A DNA stretch of 12,793 bases, taken from assembly GCF_003951315.1 (NCBI RefSeq), contig NZ_QLJH01000051.1, positions 1 to 12,793 of the forward strand, given 5' to 3'. Under the pieces are notes generated by a model that did not search any database, had not been told where the DNA came from, and worked only from the letters and a program-made list of their open reading frames with translations. The stretch comes from Sphingomonas sp. S-NIH.Pt15_0812 (lineage in GTDB: Bacteria; Pseudomonadota; Alphaproteobacteria; Sphingomonadales; Sphingomonadaceae). The position numbers and the translations under genes are program-made. This document shows, one piece after another, positions 1 through 5,845 of this stretch (position 1 is the stretch's first letter; every line of letters begins with the position of its first letter).

Positions 1-108
1 AACGCCTTCTGCCGTCTCAAGGACTTCCCCCGTGTCGCCACTCGCTACGACAAACTCGCCACCAACTTCCTCTCAGGCGTCGCCATCGCCACCGCCTTGG
101 CATTCTGA
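1..108 (+). CDS. IS5-family transposase, C-terminal end (partial)
   Basis: An open frame enters at base 1 and stops at 106-108, giving the last 35 residues of a DDE transposase. It starts NAFCRLKDF, continues with TRYDK, and ends ALAFWL-like text that is typical of IS5-family (IS427-like) C-termini. In that family the catalytic glutamate lies directly before this NxFxxLK block, so it would be just outside the window. The gene would cut and join DNA to move the element. Only the tail is visible, so I cannot say whether the copy is intact. The family call is from recognised C-terminal text, not from a search. Confidence 0.85.
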   Translation, partial: NAFCRLKDFPRVATRYDKLATNFLSGVAIATALAF

Positions 109-123
109 CTGTGATTGAGTCTC
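1..123 (+). mobile_element. right end of an IS5-family insertion sequence
   Basis: The transposase tail stops at 108 and is followed by GTGATTGAGTCTC up to 123. Read on the other strand this begins GAGACTCAATCAC, and IS5/IS427-group elements often begin with GAGACT-like terminal repeats. The base composition turns AT-rich straight after, which fits host DNA. The exact boundary and any target duplication cannot be confirmed because the left end lies outside the window. If the boundary is right, the element ends 58 bases upstream of the TTGACA box that precedes the ferritin-like genes. Confidence 0.5.
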
Positions 124-180
124 GGCCTTACCAAATAATCTATATTTCCTTTTTGCGTTGCGCCAAATCAGTGATGTTTG

Positions 181-220
181 TTGACATAATATCTTGGAAC
201 ATCGTTATAAAACAATGGTT
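181..220 (+). promoter_or_regulatory. promoter region of the ferritin-like pair, with an EcfG-like general stress motif
   Basis: Two overlapping promoter-like patterns sit here. One is GGAAC (196-200), 16 bases, then GGTT (217-220). The alphaproteobacterial EcfG stress sigma factor prefers GGAAC, 16-17 bases, CGTT, so this misses one base. The other is a housekeeping-type TTGACA (181-186) with TATAAA (206-211), but the 19-base spacer is longer than usual. Both lie about 30-70 bases before the start at 251. The general stress reading is inference from motif and position; protective ferritin-like proteins are plausible members of such a regulon. Confidence 0.45.
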
Positions 221-250
221 TAAGCCTTCCTGTTAAACAGGGAGCCGGGC

Positions 251-1219
251 ATGGCGAATACGTCAATAGGCATGGACACGCTTGAAGTTAGCGTCGAGCG
301 TCAACAAGGGCGCCGCGCTTTTTTCAGGGCTGCTTTGGGAGCAGCGGCAGTCGGATCAGGCGCTTTCCTGGTCAGTCAGGCTGCCCAGGCGCAGACTCTG
401 TCCGAGTTCGACGTGCTGAATTTTGCGCTCAACCTCGAGTATCTTGAGGCCAATTTCTATTACTACGCGGTTTATGGTCAAGCCATTCCCGTGTCCGCCA
501 CGGGCGGCACCGGCAACGCCGGCGCGGCAACGGGCGGTAAGCAGGTAACCTTCTCTGACCGCATCATAGCCGAGATGGCGCGTGAGATTGCCGAGGATGA
601 ACTCAATCACGTGCTCTTCCTGCGTCGTCAGCTTGGTGACCGCGCCGTCGCTCAGCCGACGATCGACTTGTCAGTGTCGTCGACCAGCGCTTTCAGCAAA
701 GCCGCTCAGGCCGCGACGCTGATCCCGACTACGGCATCGTTCGATCCTTATGCCTCAGACCTCAACTTCCTCTACGGGGCGTTCCTGTTCGAGGACGTTG
801 GGGTCACCGCGTACAAGGGATCGTCGGCGCTGATCACCACACCCGCCTATATCGACGCGGCTGCCGGCATTCTGGCGGCGGAAGCCTATCATGCCGGGAT
901 GATCCGCACGACTATCGACCAGATGGGATCGATGCCGGGCCTGAAGGCCTCGACCGTGCGGGGCGATACGGAGCTGGTATCGACCGCCCGCGATTCGCTG
1001 GATGGTCCCAGCGACCTTGACCAGGGCGTCGCTTATGTGACCTCGAACGCAGGCGACACGTCGAACATCGCGCCGACCGATACGAACGGTCTCGCGTTCA
1101 GCCGGTCGGCCGGTCAGGTGCTCAACATCGTCTACCTGACCAATGCAGAGGCCACCGCGGGTGGCTTTTTCCCCGCAGGCGTCAACGGCGCCATCCGCAG
1201 CAGCATCAACAACGCCTGA
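251..1219 (+). CDS. Tat-exported ferritin-like domain protein (Ferritin_2 type)
   Basis: The 322-residue product has a twin-arginine signal: RRAFFR at residues 21-26, then a hydrophobic Ala/Gly stretch ending AAQAQ near residue 48. It should therefore be exported folded. The mature part is a four-helix ferritin-like domain. Candidate metal ligands are E63 and E66 in the first helix, E117-x-x-H120 in the second, E181 in the third and E211-x-x-H214 in the fourth. An acidic ExxH pair repeated like this is the usual di-iron layout. GGGAG six bases upstream supports the start. The neighbour 27 bases downstream is a clear paralogue sharing the blocks LNFALNLEYLEAN and DVGVTAYKG, so the two are likely co-transcribed. 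The family is often annotated as ferritin-like or desiccation-related; the true substrate (iron, oxidant or other) is not known from the sequence. Confidence 0.88.
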   Translation: MANTSIGMDTLEVSVERQQGRRAFFRAALGAAAVGSGAFLVSQAAQAQTLSEFDVLNFALNLEYLEANFYYYAVYGQAIPVSATGGTGNAGAATGGKQVTFSDRIIAEMAREIAEDELNHVLFLRRQLGDRAVAQPTIDLSVSSTSAFSKAAQAATLIPTTASFDPYASDLNFLYGAFLFEDVGVTAYKGSSALITTPAYIDAAAGILAAEAYHAGMIRTTIDQMGSMPGLKASTVRGDTELVSTARDSLDGPSDLDQGVAYVTSNAGDTSNIAPTDTNGLAFSRSAGQVLNIVYLTNAEATAGGFFPAGVNGAIRSSINNA

Positions 1220-1246
1220 TCCGACGGCGGACAAGGGGAAAATCCC

Positions 1247-2257
1247 ATGATCGATCGTGAAACGCTCCTGGAAGTGTTCGACATCGCAGCTCAGCGCCGT
1301 GCCGAACGGCGCCGCTTCATGAAGATTGCCGGTACCGCACTGGCGGCGACCGCCGGTTCGACGATGCTCGCCGCCTGCGGCGATGATGATGACGACTATC
1401 AGCCGGCGCCGGTGCCAACAGCCACTCCGACGCCATCAGTATCGCTACCGGCAGGCGACATCGATGTGCTCAACTTCGCACTCAACCTCGAATATCTCGA
1501 GGCCAACTATTATACTTTTGCGGCTTTCGGGTCGGGTTTGAACGACGCATTTACTGACGGGACTGGCGCTCGAGGTGCCGTAATCGGCGGGCGGCGCGTG
1601 CCGTTTGCAGATGCAAGCGTGGCCGCCTATGCGCGGGAGATCGCAGCGGACGAGAACGCGCATGTCAGCTTCCTGCGGCAGCAACTCGGCAGCGCGGCCG
1701 TTGCGCAGCCAGCCATCAACATTGATGGCGGTGCAACGGGTGCGTTTACCGCAGCCGCCCGCGCAGCTGGGGTGGTTGATGCGAACGGCACTTTCGACCC
1801 CTATGCCTCCGACGAAAATTGGCTGTTGGGTGGCATGCTGCTCACCGACGTCGGCGTTACCGCCTATAAGGGGTCGGCCTCGAAGATCGCGAACAAGGTG
1901 ATCCTGGAGGCTGCTGCAGGCATTCTGGCGGTCGAGGCCTATCACTCCGGCCTGATCCGCACGCTGCTGTACCGCAAGGGGCTGGCGCTGCCGGTTCTGC
2001 GGACCAACGCCGACAAGATTTCCGACGCTCGCGATACACTCGACAACAGCAGCGATGATGACCAAGGTATCAGCCCTGTCACGATCAATGGCGGACTGGC
2101 TTCCAACATCGTCCCGACAGATGGCGACGGCATTGTGTTCGGTCGCACCCCGGGTGACGTCCTGAACATTGCCTACCTCAACGCCGGTGCGGTCACGAGC
2201 GGGGGTTTCTTCCCGGCTGGTCTCAACGGCAACGTACGTGGATCAAGCGCCGGATAA
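1247..2257 (+). CDS. ferritin-like domain lipoprotein with Tat-type signal (paralogue)
   Basis: The 336-residue product is a paralogue of the gene just upstream. Its signal has RRRFMK at residues 21-26, a hydrophobic stretch and a lipobox LAAC at 41-44, so C44 should be lipidated. The mature end GDDDDD lacks an Asp at position +2, which would favour outer-membrane sorting under the enterobacterial rule. A Pro/Thr-rich linker follows (about 52-66), then the four-helix domain with E82, E85, E136-x-x-H139 and E230-x-x-H233. The third-helix glutamate of the first paralogue (E181) is a threonine here (T200, next to D201), so the metal site may differ. AAGGGGA upstream of the ATG is a good ribosome binding site. 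The pair looks like one soluble and one membrane-anchored version of the same protein. Confidence 0.87.
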   Translation: MIDRETLLEVFDIAAQRRAERRRFMKIAGTALAATAGSTMLAACGDDDDDYQPAPVPTATPTPSVSLPAGDIDVLNFALNLEYLEANYYTFAAFGSGLNDAFTDGTGARGAVIGGRRVPFADASVAAYAREIAADENAHVSFLRQQLGSAAVAQPAINIDGGATGAFTAAARAAGVVDANGTFDPYASDENWLLGGMLLTDVGVTAYKGSASKIANKVILEAAAGILAVEAYHSGLIRTLLYRKGLALPVLRTNADKISDARDTLDNSSDDDQGISPVTINGGLASNIVPTDGDGIVFGRTPGDVLNIAYLNAGAVTSGGFFPAGLNGNVRGSSAG

Positions 2258-2318
2258 CCGGCGGGCGACAAGGACGGGCTCAGGTAACCCTCGAGAACGT
2301 TTCAGCGGTAGCGATACG

Positions 2319-2354
2319 GGGTACGGCTGGGGTATTTTTGTCCCCGCCGTGCCC
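2319..2354. terminator. stem-loop between convergent genes, possible bidirectional terminator
   Basis: GGGTACGGC (2319-2327) and GGGG (2329-2332) pair with CCCC (2342-2345) and GCCGTGCCC (2346-2354), with one T-G wobble and a single bulged T. The loop is TATTTTTGT. It lies 60 bases after the ferritin-like pair and 57 bases beyond the antitoxin stop on the other strand. There is no clean T-run after the stem on either strand, so this may be only a transcript-end structure. Confidence 0.4.
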
Positions 2355-2410
2355 TTTCAACGAGGGCAAATGATAGGTGCGGCGGAGGGTGCCTCGGTCG
2401 CGGCCGGCCG

Positions 2411-2710
2411 TCACCCTATCGCTTCGGCCGGCACCCTCGCGATGATCCGCTCGACGCCGTGTGGATCGACGGCGATCATCTTGAGCAGGACGGTACTGCC
2501 GCTGTCCGGCGTACTGCGGCCCTGCTCCCAATCCCGTACCGAGCCGATTGGCAAATGGTAGGTGGCGGCAAAGGCGGCCTGGGTCTTTCTGGTTGCGGCG
2601 CGAATTGCCTTCACGTCGACTGTGGCCCGACGGCCGCGGCTCATGTCGCCCTCGGCATAGGCGATGGCATCCTCTAGTCCGGCTGCGATCTTGTCGAATG
2701 CGCTCTTCAT
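2411..2710 (-). CDS. HTH antitoxin of a type II toxin-antitoxin locus (NadS/HigA-like)
   Basis: The product from the chosen start is 99 residues. The C-terminal two thirds is an XRE-type helix-turn-helix: VKAIRAATRKTQAAFA leads into a recognition part with VRDWEQGRSTP, a text typical of NadS/HigA-like antitoxins. It would bind and neutralise the toxin and repress the operon. I start at 2710 because AAAGGAG lies six bases upstream; an in-frame GTG at 2746 overlaps the toxin stop as GTGA and an ATG at 2740 is also possible, but neither has a good binding site. The toxin gene is upstream (toxin first, as in higBA), ending 32 bases before this start. The frame is intact although the toxin is not. 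Confidence 0.8.
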   Translation of the reverse strand: MKSAFDKIAAGLEDAIAYAEGDMSRGRRATVDVKAIRAATRKTQAAFAATYHLPIGSVRDWEQGRSTPDSGSTVLLKMIAVDPHGVERIIARVPAEAIG

Positions 2711-2742
2711 CGTTCGCTCCTTTGGGTTCGTTGGCCCCATCG

Positions 2743-3083
2743 TCACCGGATCAGAGTGTCGGTGAGGCGCTTGGTCAGGTCCGCCAGTGCATTGCGCTCA
2801 GCCTTCGTCAGGGCGGCCTTCTCGCCCTTGCCGAAGACGGTTAGCAGGAAGGCAGGAAGGTCGGTGCCGGCGTGTAGGTGATGACCCGGTAGCCGCCGGA
2901 CTTGCCTTTGCCTGGCTTCGCAACTCGCAGCTTCCGCGCGCCGCCACATCCCGGCATGATTTCTCCGGCCAGAGGATTGGCGGCGATGACGTTGACCACG
3001 GTGGCCATCTCATCCGCCGTCATGCCTGCATCTTTCGCGGCAGCGATGTAGGCGTGGGTTTCGATGACCGCGTGCATGGCCAT
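2743..3083 (-). pseudogene. RelE/HigB-like toxin gene, broken by one frameshift
   Basis: Two overlapping reading frames together spell one RelE/HigB-type mRNA-interferase-like toxin. The first carries VIETHAYIAAAKDAGM, then GGARKLRVAKPGKGKSGGYRVITYT, and soon stops. The second picks up at GTDLPAFLLTVFGKGEKA and runs to a normal end with KAERNALADLTKRL. The switch falls at about 2865-2880 and equals loss of one base (or gain of two) relative to an intact gene. No slippery heptamer is visible there, so I read it as decay or a sequencing error, not programmed frameshifting. The start is uncertain: ATGs at 3083 and 3077 follow closely on the operator and neither has a clear ribosome binding site. 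The antitoxin downstream is intact. Confidence 0.72.
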
Positions 3084-3085
3084 TC

Positions 3086-3135
3086 GTACGGCCAGCCCGT
3101 ACAATGTGCAAGACGAAAGTACGGCTACCCCGTAC
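3086..3135. promoter_or_regulatory. tandem palindromic operators of the toxin-antitoxin operon
   Basis: Two copies of GTACGG-N5-CCGTAC lie at 3086-3102 and 3119-3135. They match at 15 of 17 positions, and their centres are 33 bases apart, about three helical turns, so both face the same side of the DNA. The first copy almost touches the toxin start. This is the arrangement expected of an autorepressed toxin-antitoxin operon bound by its HTH antitoxin. Binding is inferred; the repeats themselves are read directly. Confidence 0.75.
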
Positions 3136-3180
3136 CGTTCAAAGCGCCGGCGTTAGAGATGCCTATCTCAACCAGAGACC

Positions 3181-3399
3181 ATGCCCATGACCGATATGCG
3201 GCCCTTTCCCGGTTACGCTCATGGCAAGACTGCGGCGCAGGCCAAGGATCGCGCCTACTTCGCCTTTGCGGATACAGATCGCGACGGTCACATATCACTT
3301 GCCGAGGCGGTTGTCGCCGCACGCAAGGACTTCGCTCTCCAGGACACGAACCACGCGTCAAGCTTCGCCCGCGACGCTGAGCCGGGAACTGGGGATTAA
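3181..3399 (+). pseudogene. EF-hand protein fragment, truncated by an IS481-type remnant
   Basis: The frame encodes one complete EF-hand calcium loop, DTDRDGHISLAE at residues 31-42, with Asp at loop positions 1, 3 and 5, Gly at 6, Ile at 8 and Glu at 12. A second loop begins with LQDTNH at residues 53-58, where family members usually continue with DG, but the text changes abruptly to unrelated sequence. That change coincides with the left edge of a transposase remnant near 3355. Residues 59-72 are thus read from mobile-element DNA. No signal peptide or ribosome binding site is seen before the ATG at 3181, so the 5' end may also be missing. Related proteins are usually exported calcium binders with paired EF-hands. 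I consider this a dead stub. Confidence 0.6.
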
Positions 3400-3830
3400 C
3401 CCGAAAACGGTGGCGAATTGGCGCAAGCGGGCGACGGCGGAGGATAAGAAGACCGGGCCGATACCCTCATTCGACGAACCTGACGGAAGCCTGGGAGTCG
3501 ATGGTTGTGGCGTTCCGGCGCCACACGCTGCCGACGCTCGACCACTGCCTCCATGCCCTGCAGCCATCGATCCCGCACCCGACACGGTCAGCGCTACATC
3601 AATGCTTCCGGCGGCATGGCATCTCACGGCTACCAGAGATCGACGGCCACAAGCCGAAGCGGCAGCGCTTGAAGCGCTACCCCATAGGTTTCTTCAAATG
3701 GACATCGCTGAGGTGCGGACCGCCGAAGGCAAGCTCTACCTGTTCGTCGGCATCGACCACATCAGGAAGTTCGGCGTCACCCAGCCGGTCGACAAGGCTG
3801 ATCAACCATATGCCGGGACTACACACTTCG
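3355..3830 (+). mobile_element. degenerate IS481-type transposase remnant with internal deletion
   Basis: Pieces of one IS481-like (rve-fold) transposase appear in alternating frames. ATLSRELGINPKTVANWRKR, an N-terminal HTH, runs to about 3460. The next frame carries MVVAFRRHT, then HALQPSIPH and GISRLPEIDGHKPKRQ, to about 3698. The first frame resumes with MDIAEVRTAEGKLYLFVGIDH and VDKADQ to 3806. It then jumps straight to HMPGLHT (3807-3827), which resembles the family's extreme C-terminus (HQMPGLNT). The stop that should follow reads TCG instead of TAG. At least two frameshifts, loss of most of the catalytic core and a lost stop make it non-functional. Its left end has displaced the 3' half of the EF-hand gene. 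No terminal repeats were found. Confidence 0.75.
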
Positions 3831-3846
3831 TCGCCCGAGCGCCAAC

Positions 3847-3872
3847 GGCCCCTCCCACGGATGGGAAGGGCC
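3847..3872 (-). terminator. stem-loop just after the SDR gene
   Basis: GGCCCCTCCCA and TGGGAAGGGCC form an 11-bp stem with one C-A mismatch and a four-base loop, starting 12 bases beyond the SDR stop. It is strong enough for a terminator stem, but no T-run follows on the minus strand, so intrinsic termination is uncertain. Confidence 0.5.
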
Positions 3873-3883
3873 GCACCCGCGAC

Positions 3884-4618
3884 TTACGCCGTCGCACCGC
3901 CATCGATGTTGAGCGTGGTGCCGGTGATGTAGCTCGCATCGGGACCGGCAAGGAAGGCGACCGCACCCGCGATCTCATCCACCGTGCCGTAGCGGCCAAG
4001 CGGGATCGCTTGCAGCACCTGTCCCGCAAATTCGCTGTCGGCGGGATTCATGTCGGTGTCGATCGGTCCCGGCTGCACGGTGTTGACCAGGATGTTGCGC
4101 GGGGCAAGATCCTTGGCCCAGCCGCGCGCCAGCGCCGCCACCGCGGCCTTGGTCGCGCTGTAGACGGTGGTCGCGGGAAAGGCCATCTCGCCGGAAATGC
4201 TGCCAATCAGGATGATCCGCCCGCCATCGCGAAGATGCGGCAGGGCCGCGCGGGTGCCGACATGCAGCCCCTTCACGTTGACGCCGAACTGGCGGTCATA
4301 GGTCTCGTCGGTATCCTCGGCGATCACAGAGAATTCCGCCACGCCGGCATTGTGGACCAGGATATCGATGCCGCCCAGGGCGGCGGCGGCCTGTTCAACG
4401 CCAGCGCGTTGCGACGCCGGGTCGGCGGCATCGGCCTGGAAGGCGAAGGCAGTGCCGCCTGCGCTCTCGATTGCCGCCACGGTCGCGTCGGCCGCCGCCT
4501 TGTTGCCGGCATAGGTGATCGCCACCGCCGCGCCATTGGCCGCAAGTCGCTTGGCGATGGCCGAGCCGATGCCACGCGATCCGCCCGTGACGAGCGCTGT
4601 CTTGCCCTTGACTGACAT
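3884..4618 (-). CDS. short-chain dehydrogenase/reductase (SDR, classical FabG-like)
   Basis: The 244-residue product is a classical SDR, an NAD(P)H-dependent cytosolic oxidoreductase. The cofactor motif TGGSRGIG is at residues 11-18, NAG at 90-92, a structural Asn at 114, and the catalytic set is S140, Y153 and K157 in YSATK. The C-terminal YITGTTLNIDGG is typical of FabG-like members. An Arg after the glycine motif and the text ITYAGNK suggest NADPH preference, which is inference. I start at 4618 because GGAG lies seven bases upstream; an ORF start at 4693 would run through the shared operator. The gene is divergent from an ArsR-like regulator and is its likely target. Substrate unknown; the family includes many quinone, aldehyde and keto reductases. 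Confidence 0.9.
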   Translation of the reverse strand: MSVKGKTALVTGGSRGIGSAIAKRLAANGAAVAITYAGNKAAADATVAAIESAGGTAFAFQADAADPASQRAGVEQAAAALGGIDILVHNAGVAEFSVIAEDTDETYDRQFGVNVKGLHVGTRAALPHLRDGGRIILIGSISGEMAFPATTVYSATKAAVAALARGWAKDLAPRNILVNTVQPGPIDTDMNPADSEFAGQVLQAIPLGRYGTVDEIAGAVAFLAGPDASYITGTTLNIDGGATA

Positions 4619-4691
4619 GTGCATTCTCCAAATCCGGCCCGCGATCACGACGTCGTACGCTGTCGGCAGAGGCAAGATGGGACGACGGTAC

Positions 4692-4716
4692 AATAGTTCA
4701 ATATTCCCGAACTATT
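4692..4716. promoter_or_regulatory. palindromic operator between SDR and ArsR-like gene
   Basis: AATAGTTC (4692-4699) and GAACTATT (4709-4716) are exact reverse complements separated by nine bases. The site is AT-rich in GC-rich surroundings, lies 12 bases before the regulator start at 4729 and 73 bases before the SDR start, and would cover promoters in both directions. Its size and position suit a dimeric winged-helix repressor, most simply the adjacent ArsR-like protein. Confidence 0.7.
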
Positions 4717-4728
4717 AAATCTGCGATC

Positions 4729-5058
4729 ATGCCTTATATCGATTCCATGGCCCGCTTCACCCATCCCCGGCTGGAAGACGTTCCGCTCGATCTGGCATTG
4801 CATGCGCTGGCCGACCCCAACCGGCTGGGCATGGTCGCGCGGCTCGCTGCGACCGAGCGGCTGAGCTGCACCGATGCTGCCCCGTGCGAGACGATTCCGA
4901 AAAGCACGCTGTCGAACCACCTCAAGCTGCTGCGCGCAGCGGGGCTGATCGAGACGATGCAGGCCGGGCGCGAAATGATCAACACGCTGCGCCGGGCCGA
5001 ATTCGACGAGCGCTTTCCCGGCCTGCTTAACGCGGTGCTCGCCAACCGGCGCCCCTGA
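4729..5058 (+). CDS. ArsR-family winged-helix transcriptional regulator
   Basis: The 109-residue product has the compact ArsR layout. DLALHALADPNRLGMVARL (residues 21-39) forms the first helices, and KSTLSNHLKLLRAAGLIE (58-75) is the recognition helix and turn, followed by a wing with REMINTLR. It likely represses itself and the divergent SDR gene through the palindrome at 4692-4716. No arsenic-type CxC metal site is present, but C47 and C53 flank the HTH and could sense an oxidant or electrophile, which would suit control of an oxidoreductase; that is inference. No Shine-Dalgarno precedes the ATG at 4729 or the in-frame ATG at 4747. The message may be leaderless, since the operator ends only 12 bases upstream. 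Confidence 0.85.
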   Translation: MPYIDSMARFTHPRLEDVPLDLALHALADPNRLGMVARLAATERLSCTDAAPCETIPKSTLSNHLKLLRAAGLIETMQAGREMINTLRRAEFDERFPGLLNAVLANRRP

Positions 5059-5181
5059 TCATCGACCGAGGGCGTCGAGTTCCGCGACGGCATCCGGGGG
5101 CAGCCCCGGCCATGCCGCGGCAGGGTCGTCGTGCCGATGCGCCACCGACGAGATACCCGGAATCAACCGAATACTGGACGA
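5059..5181 (-). pseudogene. C-terminal stub of an aldo/keto reductase
   Basis: The last 40 codons of this frame read IRLIPGISSVAH, then about 12 residues, then LPPDAVAELDALGR and a stop. Aldo/keto reductases commonly end with IPGTSSVAHLxEN followed by LxxDxxxELDA, so the match covers the cofactor-binding loop and the final helix. Upstream on the same strand I find no barrel sequence in any frame, and no start with a ribosome binding site. It is best read as a deletion remnant whose stop lies next to the ArsR gene end. Bases 5182-5333 hold nothing else that I recognise. Confidence 0.5.
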
Positions 5182-5333
5182 ACCCGGGCGCCGGTGCCGC
5201 CGGACGGGTGGCGATGGCGACATCGTCGAGCGCTCGCGCTCCTGCACGCAATGCCGACTGCGAACGCAATGTGCGCCCGAACGGCTACCGAATGCTACGC
5301 TCCGTCACCGACCGGATGCTTGCACGACCCGGC

Positions 5334-5615
5334 TCAGCTCACGGTGACACCTTTCCAAAAGGCTATATGCCCGCGAATGGCCTCCGCTTCGGCTTTGGGA
5401 TCGGGATAATACCAGGCGGCATCCGCATTGTCGGCGCCCGCGACGTGCAGGCTGTAATAATGCGCCGTTCCCTTCCAGGGGCAGACGGTCGTCGTGCCAC
5501 TCGGCCGCAGGACGGCGGCATCCACACTGTCCACCGGGAAATAGTGGTTGCCCTCGACGATGACCGTCTCGTCGCTATGGGCAATGCGGGCACCGTTCCA
5601 CCGAGCTTCGACCAT
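5334..5615 (-). CDS. DUF427 domain protein
   Basis: The 93-residue product is almost entirely a DUF427 domain. Hallmarks are ARWNGARIA at residues 4-12, VEGNHYFP at 20-27, LRPSGTTTVCPWKGTA at 36-51 and AAWYYPDP at 66-73, ending in FWKGV. The family is a small conserved fold of unknown biochemical role, common in aerobic bacteria. There is no signal peptide or membrane segment, so it should be cytosolic. AGGAGA precedes two adjacent ATGs at 5618 and 5615; I favour 5615 for spacing, but 5618 is equally possible. A longer reading to 5699 lacks a ribosome binding site. Confidence 0.87.
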   Translation of the reverse strand: MVEARWNGARIAHSDETVIVEGNHYFPVDSVDAAVLRPSGTTTVCPWKGTAHYYSLHVAGADNADAAWYYPDPKAEAEAIRGHIAFWKGVTVS

Positions 5616-5710
5616 CATATCTCTCCTGACACTGATGGAGATCGGCATTGGGTCTGGGTCCGTCAAGGTCGCGGTCGGCCGACGATCGACCACTGTCAAA
5701 CCCGAACGAT

Positions 5711-5722
5711 CCTGTTAACAGG
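5711..5722. promoter_or_regulatory. perfect 12-bp palindrome upstream of the YecA gene
   Basis: CCTGTTAACAGG is its own reverse complement. It lies between the divergent DUF427 and YecA-family genes, so it could be an operator for either. A near copy with one extra central base, CCTGTTAAACAGG, is at 229-241 next to the ribosome binding site of the first ferritin-like gene. No regulator can be named. Confidence 0.35.
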
Positions 5723-5743
5723 CTCGTCATGCGGGAAACCCAT

Positions 5744-5845
5744 ATGAAGCGCCTCATCGACGGCACCGATATCATCACAACCGATCCGACGCCGCTATGG
5801 GTGATGGAGGAGCCTGAAATGCACGAACGGGACCTTCGCCTGTGA
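5744..5845 (+). CDS. possible 33-residue leader peptide
   Basis: This short frame (starting MKRLIDGTDIITTD, rich in Asp and Glu) stops at 5843-5845, overlapping the GTG start of the YecA-family gene as GTGA. Such an overlap can couple translation of two genes. There is no strong ribosome binding site, an alternative in-frame ATG exists at 5729, and I recognise no homologue. It could equally be untranslated leader. Confidence 0.2.
   Translation: MKRLIDGTDIITTDPTPLWVMEEPEMHERDLRL

Noticed and set aside
755..1234. Minus-strand frames opposite the ferritin-like genes.
   Set aside because: Arg/Gly/Val-rich antisense shadows of well-supported genes with no motif or ribosome binding site.
2865..2880. 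Programmed frameshifting in the toxin gene.
   Set aside because: No slippery heptamer or following pseudoknot is apparent at the frame switch; decay or a sequencing error is simpler.
3221..4615. Long 464-codon plus-strand frame.
   Set aside because: It is a chance fusion of transposase pieces and the antisense of the SDR gene; the SDR motifs on the other strand are decisive.
5701..5733. CGAAC-N17-CGTC before the YecA-family gene as a second EcfG promoter.
   Set aside because: Two mismatches in nine conserved bases is too weak without other support.
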